Origin: BCD1 sp942492125
GTDB lineage: Bacteria > Bacteroidota > Bacteroidia > Chitinophagales > Saprospiraceae
Length of the DNA stretch: 64,000 bases
Direction of reading: 5' to 3'
Assembly (NCBI GenBank): GCA_942492125.1
Contig: CALODM010000017.1
Location: 124,001 to 188,000, forward strand
Shown: one piece after another, positions 27,215 through 38,482 of the stretch
Layout of the letters: the number at the start of each line of letters is the position of its first letter
Numbering within the stretch: position 1 is the stretch's first letter
The notes under the pieces: model-generated
The model's database searches: none
Seen by the model: the letters and a program-made list of their open reading frames with translations, nothing else
Told to the model about the DNA's origin: nothing
Translations under genes and position numbers: made by a program

Positions 27215-30200
27215 TTATAAATAGTCACTCGGTTTTTTACCGAAATGCTCCAGATAAACCTTGTTTAAGTAGCTTCCCGAACTATACCCCGCCGCCTGTG
27301 CCACTTCACTTATGGTTGTGTATACCTTGTGCTCGAGCAGGTGGCGTGCTTTTTGAAGTTTTACTTCCTGGATATATCCATTTGGGGTTAATCCTGTCAC
27401 TGACTTCAGCTTGCGGGAGAATTGTCGTTCGCTTAGAAAAACCCGATCGGCCAGAAAGTTGGTGGTTAGTTTCAGGCCTTTCTCCAGGGCTTCGCGGGCA
27501 GCATCCTCCACTTCTTTTAACCAGATCGTATGGGCAGATTCTTCCGGCTCGAACGCAATATCGATAGCTTCGGCATTTTCCGTTTCATTGTCTGCAAGGT
27601 TTTTCCTTACCCTGTAGTTATCGATCAGGTTTTGCAGCCGTGCTCTTAATTCATCAGGAGAAAAAGGTTTGAGCAGGTAATCATCGACTCCCATTCGTAG
27701 TGCCTGCAGTTTGTCATCCTCTGCAGATCGGGCAGTCAGCATCACTACCGGAAGCTTTTGCCAGTGACGGTGTGTTTTGATTTTCTTTAGTAGGGAATAA
27801 CCGTCCATTACCGGCATCATCACATCGGACAGGATTAGTTCAATATCATTGATTTTTTGGTTTTCTTCCTGCAACCACCCCCACGCTTCAGCTCCATTAC
27901 CGGAGAGTACACAATCGTATTGGTCAGCCAATAAAGAGTGGATGAGTTCTTGCATATCAAGATTGTCTTCGACAACCAATATTCTGGTCCTGGGTTTATC
28001 TTCTTTTGGAGGTACCATTAAAGCTGGAACCACGCGTTCTTCTTTTCGTATAGTCTCCATAATTGGAGAAGGTATATTTTCTTTATCCGGCAGGGATTCT
28101 TTTGCGGGAAACTGAAGGGTGAACCGGGCTCCTTTACCCCATTCGCTTGTCACCGTGATATTTCCCTGCATCAGCAAGGCCAGTTCCTTTGACAAAGCCA
28201 GTCCAATCCCCGTTCCCCCTTCTGTAGGAATATCGTTTCGGCGCGTCTGGAAGTACCGTTCGAAAAGGTGAGGTATGTCTTCGGGTGGAATGCCACGACC
28301 GCTGTCCTCTACCTCAATCTTTATCAGTTCTGCTTTTCGACTCAGGTGTATATTGATCGTCCCGTTATTTGGAGTAAACTTCAATGCGTTGGAGAGCAGG
28401 TTGTTAATGATCTTTTCCAAACGCTTGCGGTCGACCATGAAAAATACTTCCTCATCCATTTCAGAAAAAAAACGGTAATCAATATTTTTTAGGGCTGCTC
28501 CTGATTCATAGGCGCCAAACAGCTGCCGGCAAAAAAGAGACAAAGGTGTTGAAGTTTCTTTGAGTGTCGCCTTATTAGCCTCCAGGCTGGACAGTTCCAG
28601 CAATTCTTCCACCAGCCTGCCCAGTTTACCCGCATTGTTGAGTACCATTTTCAGACTCCGGCCAACCCTTTCATCAAGGTAAGTTCCGTTCTTTTGCATC
28701 AGATTTTCTAACGGAGTTTTGATCAATGTGATTGGTGTACGCAACTCATGAGAGATATTGGTGAAGAAACGGGACTTCATGGTGTCTAGTTGGCGGAGTT
28801 CAGCCGCCTGTTGTTCTATGACGTTTTTGTCTTCTTGTATTTTCTGAGTTCTACGAGCTACTTCTGTTTCGAGCCGTCGGGCTTCCCGTTGCTTGTTGTA
28901 GGCCCATATCAGGCCAAAGGCAATGAAAGGCAGTGCCACAAGTAGATAGAACCATGGTTGTTTGTAGAAAAATTCCCGTGCATGAATATCGATTGCCAGG
29001 GGGGTCGGTAGTCCAGTTATTGCGGAAATCGGCCCCCTTGATCAAAAGACGGTATTTTCCAGTTGGCAAGCGACTGATATCCAGTTCAGGTTGGGTTCCG
29101 AGATAATGCCAGTCTTCATCTTTGCCTTCGAGCATATAGGCATACCGGTTATTTTGAGGTTCCAGGTAACTGGATAAACCGAATTTGAGGCGGATGTAAG
29201 GCCTTTCCGGCGATATCTCCAATCGCTTGATGTGTCCGAAATGACTTTTCTGAACCACATCTTCTCTACTGTCATTATCGAAATAACTTAATTCTGTCAG
29301 GTAGAGCTTTATCGTAGTATCACTTTTCATGGAAGCTTTTAAAGCGGAGGGGGCAATGATATTTATGCCCTTCCGGCTGCCAAAATACAAAAGCCCCCTT
29401 TTGCTTTTGAATGGATCAAAGCGTTCAAATATTTCATAGGAAAGGCCATCTTCCTTATGAAAGTTGCTGAGTACTTCTCCTTCTTTTGAAACCAGATTGA
29501 TTCCATATTCCGTACCAACCCAAATATCCCCATCATCGTCTTCAATAATGCTCATGATACTGTTGTTCGATAACCCCTTTCCCTTATCAATCACCCTGAC
29601 GGACCCTGTCCCGGGATCGTAGATATGAAGGCCGCCAAAATAGGTACCCAGCCAAAGACGGCCCTTTTTGTCCTCGAAAATGGAAGTGAAGCGAAAATCA
29701 GCAAAGCCATGCTCCAGGCCAAGAACGGTGCTTTCACCTCGGTCTATATCTACTCTCCATAAGCCATTATTGGTAGGTATCCATACAATACCTTGTGTAT
29801 CAACAAGTATGTCGCGAATGAAACCATCGAAGGTGTCGCGTACTCCCGGTCTCAGGGAAATGGGCTGCTGAGTTTGTATATTGGCAAAAGAGATAATATG
29901 CCGGTCATACTGGAAGGCGACCACTCCCTCCCGGACATGACCAAATAGTGCCCCTCTTTTCTTAAAATCAAATGACTCGCATTCATTGGTGGCTGGATCG
30001 TACCTGACAAGGTAGTCTCGGGAAATGAACCACAGGTTACCTTTGCCGTCCGGAATGATCTGTTGCTTCATGCCTTTACCAAAAGCAGGGCGCACCGTGC
30101 CACAATCAGGTCCCTCGAATGGCGTGCTAAGCCCGGTGACTTCATCGTAGATAAACCATCCGTCATAAACGGTGTTCACCAATAAACGGCCGTCCGGCAG

Positions 30201-31364
30201 GTTAGCAAAGGAGCTTACCCATTTGTCGGTCATTGCTTTTCTGATGACGCCCCCTTCCCGGACGCCGACACAATACAGGCCCTGTTTGTTTAGAATGAAT
30301 ACTTCCTTCCGGAAGTCCTTACCTGCCAGATAACTGATATCACTTTGGATGGAAACCAGGTCGGAATAGTCGAAGCGTTGTCCATCCACAGTCTCCAAAA
30401 TGGCCTGGTAGCCTTTGGTTTTATCCTGGAAGAGAAAGCAAATATTGCCTACCTTATCTTGTATCATGTTGACCGGAACCCAATTTGCAGGGAACTTGTC
30501 TTTCATTGACAGGAATTCATCTTGTTGTTTGTTATATTCGAATAGATGGTTTTTATATATTTCCGAAAAAAACAGGTAAGTTTTTCCTTTGGGGCTTTCC
30601 AGGATTTTTGGAAGTAATCTTGAATTCTCTCTTTTTTCGCCAGTAGGCTCCATCACCTGCCCGTGGAAATCCTGGACATCATAAGCGTGCCAGATCATGT
30701 TCTGACGATCAAACCGATATATTGGAAAGTAATATTTTGTAAGCCAGATCGATTCATTCCCTACATTCATGCCATAATTTATAGGCAGGTTTGCCCCCTC
30801 AGGAAGATTGAAAGAAGTTTCCTTTTCTAATTGTCCGTTCTTTAATTCGAACAAAACAGCTTCATTGACCTCTGCTTGTCCAATCATGAAGGTTCCGTTA
30901 TCATTTATGGAAATACCAAGGACTTTCAGGTCATTATAGGCCGAATCTGCCATTGGAATGAGGTTGCCTGTTTGTGTGTCAGGGTTCACCTGGATGAGGC
31001 GCTTACTTCCATCTGTACCCAGGATTCGCATTTGTTTATCCATTGCTATGATCCAGGGTATTTCCAAAATATTTCCTTCCGGGGTGAAAACTTCCACCGG
31101 TTGAAAAGCGTAGCCGTCAAAGAGAAATAAGCCTATGGAGTTGATCAAAATATCCAAACCGCAAGGGATTAGCCACATCCTGCCCCGTTCGTCAAAAAAA
31201 ATATCTTCAAAGCATTTTTTGGAATAGGAATCTTCTTCCTGGTAGAAGCTGTTGATGTAGGAACGCTCCATTTTTGGAAATGACTTGCTTTCCTGTGCAA
31301 TAGCACCAGGTCCATTATAAAAACAACAACACAGAATTATGAATAAAATGCGTCTCCGCAACAT
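27215..31364 (-). pseudogene. Hybrid two-component system protein (propeller sensor, kinase, receiver, AraC), one-base frame break
   Basis: Two overlapping frames, 28851-31364 and 27215-28939, form one protein of about 1380 residues. A six-C run at 29000-29005 should be five (ACCGACCCCCTGGCAATC gives TTDPLAIDIHAREFF). Order: signal peptide (ILFIILCCCFYNGPGAIAQ), two-propeller sensor with Reg_prop motifs (GIVWIPTNNGLWRVD, GRLWLGTYFGGLHIYD, GDIWVGTEYGINLV), Y_Y_Y domain (YAYMLEGKDEDWHYLG), transmembrane helix (LLVALPFIAFGLIWAY), HisKA (SHELRTPITLI), HATPase (GTGIGLALSKEL), receiver (phospho-Asp in LILSDVMMPVMDGY) and AraC-type HTH (LSERQFSRKLKSVTGLTPNG, SEVAQAAGYSSGSYLNKVY). Bacteroidota use these to sense glycans or other periplasmic signals. 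No sugar-uptake locus is adjacent. Probably functional if the base is an error. Confidence 0.9.
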
Positions 31365-31464
31365 GGTAAATAAATCTGTCCAGTGAAATAAGTTTTAAAC
31401 CGCAATCCTTACTATGTCCAAGAGCTGATGACCTGGCTCATTCGGCTCATGGTTTTCATCCAGA

Positions 31465-31472
31465 CAAATATA
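31465..31472 (-). promoter_or_regulatory. Possible -7 box for the hybrid two-component gene
   Basis: On the minus strand TATATTTG matches TAnnTTTG, about 100 bases before the ATG at 31364. The -33 position has TTC instead of TTG. Confidence 0.25.
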
Positions 31473-31684
31473 AGGAACATGGCAGGTTTTGAATAATTTG
31501 GTTTGATTACTTTAAAATATTTATTATATAAGGATAAAAATCATTTTTGCGTGAAAGCCTACAAAATCAGGCGATTATCCTTCGAATGTCCGGATTTTAT
31601 CCAATCATGTCGGGATTTTTGCTGTGCCCTAGCCCCATCTTTGTGATGTAATTATTGATTTTCAAAACACCAAAAAAAATTATC

Positions 31685-31819
31685 ATGTACAAAGATCTAA
31701 CACAACAAGAAGGACAACCTACAGAAAACCGCACAGAGCAAGTATTTGTTTGTTTCGCATGTCTGACTTTCTTCCCCTTGGTCTATATTATAGGGAAAAC
31801 AGTTATGTCATTATTGTAA
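31685..31819 (+). CDS. Short ORF with one membrane helix
   Basis: 44 residues: a polar start (MYKDLTQQEGQPTENRTEQ) and a hydrophobic end (VFVCFACLTFFPLVYIIG). It could be a small membrane protein in the 700-base gap 31365-32072. No ribosome site is clear. Not recognised. Confidence 0.3.
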   Translation: MYKDLTQQEGQPTENRTEQVFVCFACLTFFPLVYIIGKTVMSLL

Positions 31820-31859
31820 TGACTAGAAACCGGATTAACTAATTAATTCAAGTTGCGGG

Positions 31860-31907
31860 TCCCGGCACTGCCTGCTGCGAGCCTGTCCTCGGCATGAAAT
31901 GCCGGGA
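31860..31907. repeat. Inverted repeat TCCCGGCA ... TGCCGGGA
   Basis: Eight-base arms at 31860-31867 and 31900-31907 enclose a GC-rich segment (CTGCCTGCTGCGAGCCTG), in contrast to AT-rich surroundings. A related TCCCGGCA word lies near 25540. Probably another short palindromic element. Confidence 0.4.
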
Positions 31908-32072
31908 ATGCCGTTATGTTCCATTACAGGTTTCAAGTTGTTGTTTCAGACATTTCGCCAAAAAATCAATGATGGAAGGTGAAAACTCAAAAAAGTTGAG
32001 ATATTTTCCACAAAAAATGTCAACTAGAAACGAGTATCTTGTAACTTGAATTAATTAAATAATTTTCCAGCC

Positions 32073-32495
32073 ATGAAAAAAATCCTGTTGTTTAGTGCCT
32101 TGTTGCTGATCTGCAACACATTGATCTCCTGTAAGGCTGGCAAAACCAGCAAAGCAGAAGTTATTCCAGTTGATCTCGTATTTGAAAAATGGAATATTCA
32201 GTCGGGTCAGCTCAAGTCCTTTGATATCACTTTAATGGGGAGCAGTAAAAGCGGAGCAGCTGTTGAAGTGCAAACCAAACTCACGATCAACCAATACGAC
32301 GAATATTTATTACCCATGTTGACGAAGCTTGAAGAAGAAGATGAATTCAAGGATGGTAATACCGGTTCCGGAATAATACAAGTGAACAAGGAGTACGGTA
32401 ACGGAAAACTATTGATCAAAAAAGTGGGCAGCGTAACTACCAAGGATATGGAATTCAGACTTGAGGAGAAAGAGGTTGCTGTTTTTAGGCAATAG
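32073..32495 (+). CDS. Small lipoprotein of unknown function
   Basis: 140 residues. The N-terminus is a lipoprotein signal (MKKILLFSALLLICNTLIS followed by the lipobox Cys at residue 20), so it is predicted to be anchored in a membrane facing the periplasm or surface. The remainder is acidic and lysine-rich with a beta-strand pattern (FDITLMGSSKSGAAVEVQTK, KLLIKKVGSVTTKDMEFRL) and no known motif. It is monocistronic. A family A repeat begins 18 bases after the stop. Confidence 0.65.
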   Translation: MKKILLFSALLLICNTLISCKAGKTSKAEVIPVDLVFEKWNIQSGQLKSFDITLMGSSKSGAAVEVQTKLTINQYDEYLLPMLTKLEEEDEFKDGNTGSGIIQVNKEYGNGKLLIKKVGSVTTKDMEFRLEEKEVAVFRQ

Positions 32496-32512
32496 TTTTT
32501 TGATACCTCTCG

Positions 32513-32644
32513 ATTTTCAAGGTGACGCCTTTTAAATTTCAACCGGGGATCTAATTTCTATGGCTTCCTGTAAAAAAGTCCTAACCTTGGCGAAAACGCA
32601 AGCAGCGGTAAATGCAAAATAACCAACCTGCGTGCAGACGCAGG
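32513..32644. repeat. Family A palindrome and a small hairpin in the 32496-32935 gap
   Basis: TTCAAGGTGACGCCTTTTAAA at 32516 matches the family A core with one diverged end and is followed by a stretch like that at 37460 (CAACCGGGGATCTAA with CAACCTGGGGGCTAA). A separate perfect hairpin CCTGCGT-GCAG-ACGCAGG lies at 32627-32644. No gene is seen in the rest of this gap. Confidence 0.6.
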
Positions 32645-32935
32645 AAGCAGGTGCGGAATGTAAAATGTCGCGTTAAATCATATTCCTGCCCCATTACCTT
32701 TCCACCAAATTTAAATCTCAGTGAAGATCACCGTTTGGCCCTGATACAAAAACACTGATTCTTAATCTCAAAAACGCCTGCATTTTATATTCTGGGGTTC
32801 TTATTTCAGGTTTCCAGCTTCAGCCATAGGACAGTTAACAGTTTATCAGGGGAAATCGTCTATTTTAGGCCCCAGCTTATACGGTTCACTTTATAGATTA
32901 CTTAACTTTTCATTTCACTTTCGTCCCAGACAATT

Positions 32936-35900
32936 TCAGGAATACACCTCCCCCTGCAAATAGGGTATGATCACATCATTTTTGTACTCGCTGGTCCCAT
33001 CATAAGTCAGGGTGACCACCTGGACACCTGTAATGCGTTTTATTTCACTGGTCATGGCTTCCGTGACCAGTGACGGACAACAAAATGCAGGGTTGGCCTG
33101 GACAAACAGGGCCACATCAGGATGGTTTTCGAGGATAAAGAATATTTTCAGGATATTATCATAGGATTCTCCCGAGAGCAATGGGTTAATATTGAATTGG
33201 GATAACTTATGCTCTAATCTTTTTGAATTGATCACTGGTTTCGGCCCCAGGTATCTTTCAAAGTGCCGGTAGTATTTTTCTTCAACAAGTTTCACGAAAG
33301 ATGATACCAGCCGCATTTGTGCTGCTTTCAGATAATCACCATTGTTGATCAAAATCCGAATTCTATTGTCTTCAACCAACTTGTGGTAATCTGAGTAAGG
33401 CGTGGTAATTACTTCTCCCCCGGCCTGTTCAATGGCTTTGTGTAACCCCTGATTCATAATATTATTGTCGCAAACGTAAACATCTCCAAATATGGCTACT
33501 TTGGGTCTGTTTGTTTTTTCACAGGCTACCTCATCAAATACGGCTACGGCTGCTTCAACGGCTTTTTCCAGGTTGGTCTTACCAAGAAATGCCTGCTCCA
33601 GTATTGCTATACTATCCTTTAATGCCTGGTCAGTTGCGCCTGTGACCAATTCATATGGCCTTATCTTGCAGGCGAGCTCTTGTAACAGGCCACCTAACAT
33701 GTAAGCGAAATACGCATAATAACAAGCGCTGACGGAGATCTCAAGATGCGTTATTAAGCCATTGTAAACATCCGCTTTTTCAAAACCCTTTCCTTGTTGT
33801 TCCAATAGGTTTTTAATAAACTGAGCATACAACCTTATGTTACAGGACGACTTGTTCTCAAACATCCAGAGCATCGTTTCTTCGGGATTTAAATCATGCT
33901 TTTTGATGTATTCCATATACTCCTGGGCGATGATATTGACAGGAAGGCATTGCCCGGTATTGTGGGCCATACTCTTGCTGATGATCTGCTGGTTGGACTC
34001 CAGCAAACGTGCGTCGATACCTATCCTTTTTAAATTGGCCACCAATAGTGGAGAGACAAGGCTGTCCCAGTCAGGAAACAGCAAAGTTTTATTTTCTATA
34101 CTTTTTTTGAGCACGGGAACAATTTCCATGGAACCAATTTGCTGTTCCCTTTCTGTTATGGCAGCATGATTGGTAAAAGAGCGTATGGCAGCCTCGATCC
34201 GGGTTTCGTATCCCACATTGGAATCGTGTTGGTCAATCTGTAGAATCAGGTAAGGTTTGTTATACCGGTGAAGCATCTTTTTGAAATAGTCGATAATAAA
34301 AGCATCCGGTGAGCACTTGAAGGCGGTAATCAATACAGGATAAAGGTTGGGTGTATTGATGACCACTTTGGTCGTTTCAAGAATCCTGGAGGCAAAATAC
34401 CAGGGGATCTTATTCAGCAATAGTTTCACTTCTTTGAGGTCTTCCTCATCCGAAGGAATCATATCCTGGTAGTAGGTTTTTACGCCCAACCCACTAAAAA
34501 TATCGGGAATACCTTTGTTCAATGCTTTGGAAAGTACAACATAGGGTCTTCCCAATAATACCACGGACAGGTTTTTATCCTTAGAAAATTGAGATCGGAA
34601 TAAATCCACCATTTTTGCTTTTCGCCCGTTATAAAAAGACAAGGCTTCGTTCAAGGCATTGTTAACGGTTAAGAAGTTTATATTGCCTTTCAGGATCGGT
34701 TTTAAACACTTTAACAACTCGTGCGCAACCACCAAAGTACCTTTTGAAAAATTCAGTAATGGCGATAAGCATTTTTCCTTGATGCCGGCTGACTTCATGT
34801 TATAGACAAGGGAAGCACTGAATTGGGTATAATAACAATATTGCCTTTCAGCATCTTTGGAAGACTGTCGGTTTTGGAGGAATACGGGCAAGAAGATATA
34901 ATCTGCTTTTTCAGCAAGATACATGGCGTGACCATAATTAGATAAAATTGGCGCACAAAACTCGGCACCGCCGGCATTTTTACCCGTTTTTAAGGGTTCA
35001 TTATACGATTCGCTGCTGACTGTTCGGATGTATAAATTATTGAAAAAACGCCTCCAGAGAGGCAACTCTTCAAATAGATGCAGGGAAGCGGGCAGCCCAA
35101 TGGTAATAGTATGTTTATAAGGAGTGACAGGCTTGACGGCATTGATTTTCTTCCTTGCTTTCAAAAGATCAAAACCCGCCTTGTTTTTGGAAACATGCTT
35201 CCGCGTATCATAATCGCGGCCACACATAAAGCCGTAGGCAACGGTTTCGTTGGTCATGGTCGCAAGGCTTATCCGGCAATTATTGCTGCACAAATCGCAG
35301 CGCTCTGTCCGGATAGGAATATTTTCTTTGTAGATATCAAGCCCTCTGAAACCGGTTGAATTATTGCCTTCTTCCAGAAGCAATAGCGCAGATCCCAATG
35401 CACCGGTCAGATGACAATACCTGGAAACGAAAATGGGCTGATTAAGCCGTTGTTCAAAGGCGGCGATCAAGGATTTGTTCCTGGCGGTAGCACCTTGAAA
35501 ACAGACGTGTTTTCCTATGGAGGCTTCGCTGGCTACTTTTTGTAAATAATTTTCCGTAACTGAGTGAAGGGCCGTTGCGAGTATCTCATTGGTAGCATAA
35601 CCTTTGCTGCGCAATTGATTGATGTCGCGTTCCATGAAAACGGTGCATCGGTCGCTGGCCATTGGAGCATCGGCAAAAGCAGCTTTGGAGGAATAATCAG
35701 CCAGGGAACAATCCAGTTTCTTCGCCTGCTCTTCAATAAAACTACCGGTACCTGCTGCACAAACGGTATTCATCTGTGAAAAAGTGACCCTGCCGTTTTG
35801 CATGGTAGTAAACTTGGCATCCTGTCCGCCGATCTCAATGATCGTATCGGTTTCGGGCATGAGCTCATAAGCTGCCCTGGCATGCGTAGTGATCTCATCC

Positions 35901-37150
35901 AGGATCAGATCCGCACCAATGATTTTTCCGACAAAACTCCGGCCCGAGCCAGTGGTTCCCACACCCTTTATTTCGAAATGGATGTCGTTTTTATTCCGGA
36001 CATCCTCTATCGCTTCAAATATGGCCTTTACCGCAGAGAGGGGATTGCCTGCAGTATAGGTATACAAGCCGACAATGGGTTCTTTTTCATCAGTCATTAA
36101 GACGGCTTTGGTACTCGTCGATCCAATGTCGAGTCCAAGGAAACAATCGTAATACTTACTATCTGATATCTTGCGATAGATATCAATCTCAACTTTTTCA
36201 GGATGAGGGCTATGCTGGCAAGTGAAGTCCCGGGATTCATAACTTGAAAAATCGGGATAACTGCTCAATTTTAAGGTGAGGGGTTCGTAGTAATATTCCT
36301 TTGAATCATTTTCCTCCGGCAAAATCTCTTCGAGACTGGTAATATTCAATGGCCACAATTGGGATGTTTCTTTCAGCAGCAGCAGGCCTGCTCCTATAGC
36401 CCCAAAGAGATGACTATAATCGTGGCGCAAAAGGGTGGTTTTTAACTGTTGCTCCAGATGCTTGATAACTGCTGAGTTTTGAGCAACTCCGCCACTGATT
36501 AAAATGGGGAATGCGGGACTTTGTTTGCTGAAAACAGTATCCACAATATTTTTGGCCAATCCCTTACACAGGCTGTCGCAAATAGCCTCGACAGAAAAAC
36601 CGCGTTGCTGGGCATGGATGAGATCCGTTTTGGCAAAAACCGCGCAGCGAGAGGCAATGTCAGGTATGTCCTCTTTATTTTTTAACGCTTTCTGACACAA
36701 TACTTCGATGCCGGGCAGGTTTAAACGTCCTGCTTGTTGATCGAGGAAACTACCGGTCCCTGCGGCGCAGGAAGAATTCAACTTCGTAAATTCGTAATGA
36801 CCTCCGTCATCAAACTGGATAAGCATGAATTTTTCGGCCCCGATATGCAAAACAGAGGCAGCATTGTTACACAACTTCCGGGTTGCGGCAATGATAGCGA
36901 CCTGGGTATTGTACTGCCAGACAAGATCCGTATTTAATTTGGTCGAAGAGGAAACGCACCCGATCCCATAAACCGGCCAGCTTTTTATAGCATTATGGGC
37001 ATTTTTAAGTGCTCTTTTTAAATTTCCTTTGTGGGAGCAATAGTAGTGGTCGATGATCTTGCCACTAAAATCCATTTGTACGATAGACAGGGATACGGAG
37101 CCAAGATCAATTCCCAGAATTGATCCTGAATTTTGTTGGGCGAAATTCAT
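32936..37150 (-). CDS. Acyl-CoA dehydratase activase-type protein (BadF/BadG ATPase pair with DUF2229 and HgdB-like parts)
   Basis: 1404 residues, usual for this fused family. Two ASKHA ATPase domains lie in tandem: the first starts ILGIDLGSVSLSIVQMD, the second FLGLDIGSTSTKAVLM with GVGTTGSGRSFVG and IIEIGGQDAKFTTM. Each has the cluster-ligand Cys in CAAGTGSFL/CAAGTGSFI, where a [4Fe-4S] cluster bridges dimers of the activator. A CDLCSNNC segment and DUF2229 follow (GLPASLHLFEELPLWRRFF), then a C-terminal part with FCCPSLVTEAM. Known relatives use ATP to push one electron into 2-hydroxyacyl-CoA dehydratases or benzoyl-CoA reductase. No dehydratase is nearby, so the electron acceptor is open. 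The first domain has lost the TTGSGR motif (GIGCVSSSTK). It is monocistronic and divergent from the ABC exporter. Confidence 0.88.
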   Translation of the reverse strand: MNFAQQNSGSILGIDLGSVSLSIVQMDFSGKIIDHYYCSHKGNLKRALKNAHNAIKSWPVYGIGCVSSSTKLNTDLVWQYNTQVAIIAATRKLCNNAASVLHIGAEKFMLIQFDDGGHYEFTKLNSSCAAGTGSFLDQQAGRLNLPGIEVLCQKALKNKEDIPDIASRCAVFAKTDLIHAQQRGFSVEAICDSLCKGLAKNIVDTVFSKQSPAFPILISGGVAQNSAVIKHLEQQLKTTLLRHDYSHLFGAIGAGLLLLKETSQLWPLNITSLEEILPEENDSKEYYYEPLTLKLSSYPDFSSYESRDFTCQHSPHPEKVEIDIYRKISDSKYYDCFLGLDIGSTSTKAVLMTDEKEPIVGLYTYTAGNPLSAVKAIFEAIEDVRNKNDIHFEIKGVGTTGSGRSFVGKIIGADLILDEITTHARAAYELMPETDTIIEIGGQDAKFTTMQNGRVTFSQMNTVCAAGTGSFIEEQAKKLDCSLADYSSKAAFADAPMASDRCTVFMERDINQLRSKGYATNEILATALHSVTENYLQKVASEASIGKHVCFQGATARNKSLIAAFEQRLNQPIFVSRYCHLTGALGSALLLLEEGNNSTGFRGLDIYKENIPIRTERCDLCSNNCRISLATMTNETVAYGFMCGRDYDTRKHVSKNKAGFDLLKARKKINAVKPVTPYKHTITIGLPASLHLFEELPLWRRFFNNLYIRTVSSESYNEPLKTGKNAGGAEFCAPILSNYGHAMYLAEKADYIFLPVFLQNRQSSKDAERQYCYYTQFSASLVYNMKSAGIKEKCLSPLLNFSKGTLVVAHELLKCLKPILKGNINFLTVNNALNEALSFYNGRKAKMVDLFRSQFSKDKNLSVVLLGRPYVVLSKALNKGIPDIFSGLGVKTYYQDMIPSDEEDLKEVKLLLNKIPWYFASRILETTKVVINTPNLYPVLITAFKCSPDAFIIDYFKKMLHRYNKPYLILQIDQHDSNVGYETRIEAAIRSFTNHAAITEREQQIGSMEIVPVLKKSIENKTLLFPDWDSLVSPLLVANLKRIGIDARLLESNQQIISKSMAHNTGQCLPVNIIAQEYMEYIKKHDLNPEETMLWMFENKSSCNIRLYAQFIKNLLEQQGKGFEKADVYNGLITHLEISVSACYYAYFAYMLGGLLQELACKIRPYELVTGATDQALKDSIAILEQAFLGKTNLEKAVEAAVAVFDEVACEKTNRPKVAIFGDVYVCDNNIMNQGLHKAIEQAGGEVITTPYSDYHKLVEDNRIRILINNGDYLKAAQMRLVSSFVKLVEEKYYRHFERYLGPKPVINSKRLEHKLSQFNINPLLSGESYDNILKIFFILENHPDVALFVQANPAFCCPSLVTEAMTSEIKRITGVQVVTLTYDGTSEYKNDVIIPYLQGEVYS

Positions 37151-37430
37151 ATTTAGCTGTTTTAATTATTCAACTAAAACCATAATTCTATGCAAAATGG
37201 ATCAATCGGATACAGCTACTTACGATAAAAGTAACTGTCACAAAAAAATCGTTCATCCGACCATCAATGGGCTCCAAAGATTTGTTAGTCCGTTCTGTAG
37301 TAAGTATCCTTAAATTACGATAAATAATGACCTAAGTCAACTGTTTGGAAGGGAACAATTTAGCTTTTATGATTACTTTCCGATAAAATGATAATTAAAG
37401 GACTTAAAAAAGGAAAACGGGGTTTATTGA

Positions 37431-37605
37431 AACTTCAAGGTGAAACTTCAAGGTGACGCCTTGATAACTACAACCTGGGGGCTAACTTCAAGCTAGTCAG
37501 GAAATTAAATGGTCCCTTCATGAAAAACCTCCCTTTTCGAGGTGACGCCTTGAAGTAAGACTCTCTAAATCGTTATTTTAAACTTATAGCCTTAAATCCA
37601 CACGC
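37431..37605. repeat. Two family A repeat copies in the 37151-37745 gap
   Basis: Copy one (37431-37498) begins with a partial duplication (CTTCAAGGTGAAACTTCAAGG), continues TGACGCCTTGATAACTACAA and ends CTAACTTCAAGCTAG. Copy two (37538-37605) starts CGAGGTGACGCCTTGAAG and carries a tail (CGTTATTTTAAACTTATAG) also present at 58746-58765. Together they suggest a unit of about 100 bases. Apart from these, no gene is seen between the two divergent genes. Confidence 0.75.
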
Positions 37606-37745
37606 TCAATCTTTATGCTTTCAATTTCTTTAAAGGATGAAAAAATAGTGATCAAACAGGTAAAGACCAGGACAATATTGATTATATTTAAGGGCTATAA
37701 ATCTGTTGCTGTTTCTTCCGTTGGTAATAATGAACTGGTTAAAAT

Positions 37746-38423
37746 ATGCTGATAAAATTAGACAATATTCGCAAACAGTATCCTGGGCAAAATAAACCTG
37801 TCCTGGACGGTATTTCGCTTGAGATTCCGGAGGGTGCAACAGTTGCCATTGTCGGGCCATCAGGTTGTGGGAAGAGCACCCTGCTGAACCTGTTGGGAAC
37901 GCTTGACTATCCCACCAGTGGTGAAGTCTTTTTAGACAACAGGCCCACTTCTAAACTATCGGTGGAAGAACTCAATAAGATTAGGAATCGAAAAATTGGT
38001 TTTGTTTTTCAAACGCATTTACTGCTGCCCCAGTTAACTGTTTTCGAAAATGTTCTTTTACCGGTTTTGCCAATGGGTAAAACAACTCAAAAACGGGCCG
38101 GAGAAAGAGCCAGAAGCTTACTGGAAAAAGTAGGACTTTCAGATAAAATCGATAGCTTCCCGGGTAATATGTCGGTTGGCGAATGCCAGCGTGTTGCTGT
38201 GGTGCGCAGTCTCATCAACGAGCCTGAATTACTGCTTACAGACGAACCAACCGGCTCTCTCGATCAAGACTCTGCGGATAAATTATGCGACATGCTTGTG
38301 GATCTTCAAAAACAATATTCCTTTACACTGGTAGCCGTTACTCACTCAAAAGCGCTGGCAAGGCGGATGTCGACTACCTACCAACTGATTAATGGTAAAA
38401 TTTCTGTCAATGGATTGAAATGA
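37746..38423 (+). CDS. ABC transporter ATP-binding protein (LolD/MacB type)
   Basis: 225 residues. Walker A GPSGCGKST, Q-loop FVFQTHLLLP, a signature NMSVGECQRVAV (MSVGE instead of LSGGQ), Walker B LLLTDEPTGSLD and H-loop VTHSKA are all present, so it should hydrolyse ATP. The sequence type (IRKQYPGQNKPVLDGISLEI, IRNRKIGFVFQ) is that of LolD/MacB/FtsE-like subunits, which work with MacB-fold permeases as mechanotransmission pumps rather than channels. The permease gene follows 59 bases later on the same strand, so they form a two-gene exporter. Confidence 0.92.
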   Translation: MLIKLDNIRKQYPGQNKPVLDGISLEIPEGATVAIVGPSGCGKSTLLNLLGTLDYPTSGEVFLDNRPTSKLSVEELNKIRNRKIGFVFQTHLLLPQLTVFENVLLPVLPMGKTTQKRAGERARSLLEKVGLSDKIDSFPGNMSVGECQRVAVVRSLINEPELLLTDEPTGSLDQDSADKLCDMLVDLQKQYSFTLVAVTHSKALARRMSTTYQLINGKISVNGLK

Positions 38424-38482
38424 TGAAAACCAAATCGTATAAAGTATAAAACTTCGATAGCTGCCTAAAACTGAAAACGTAA

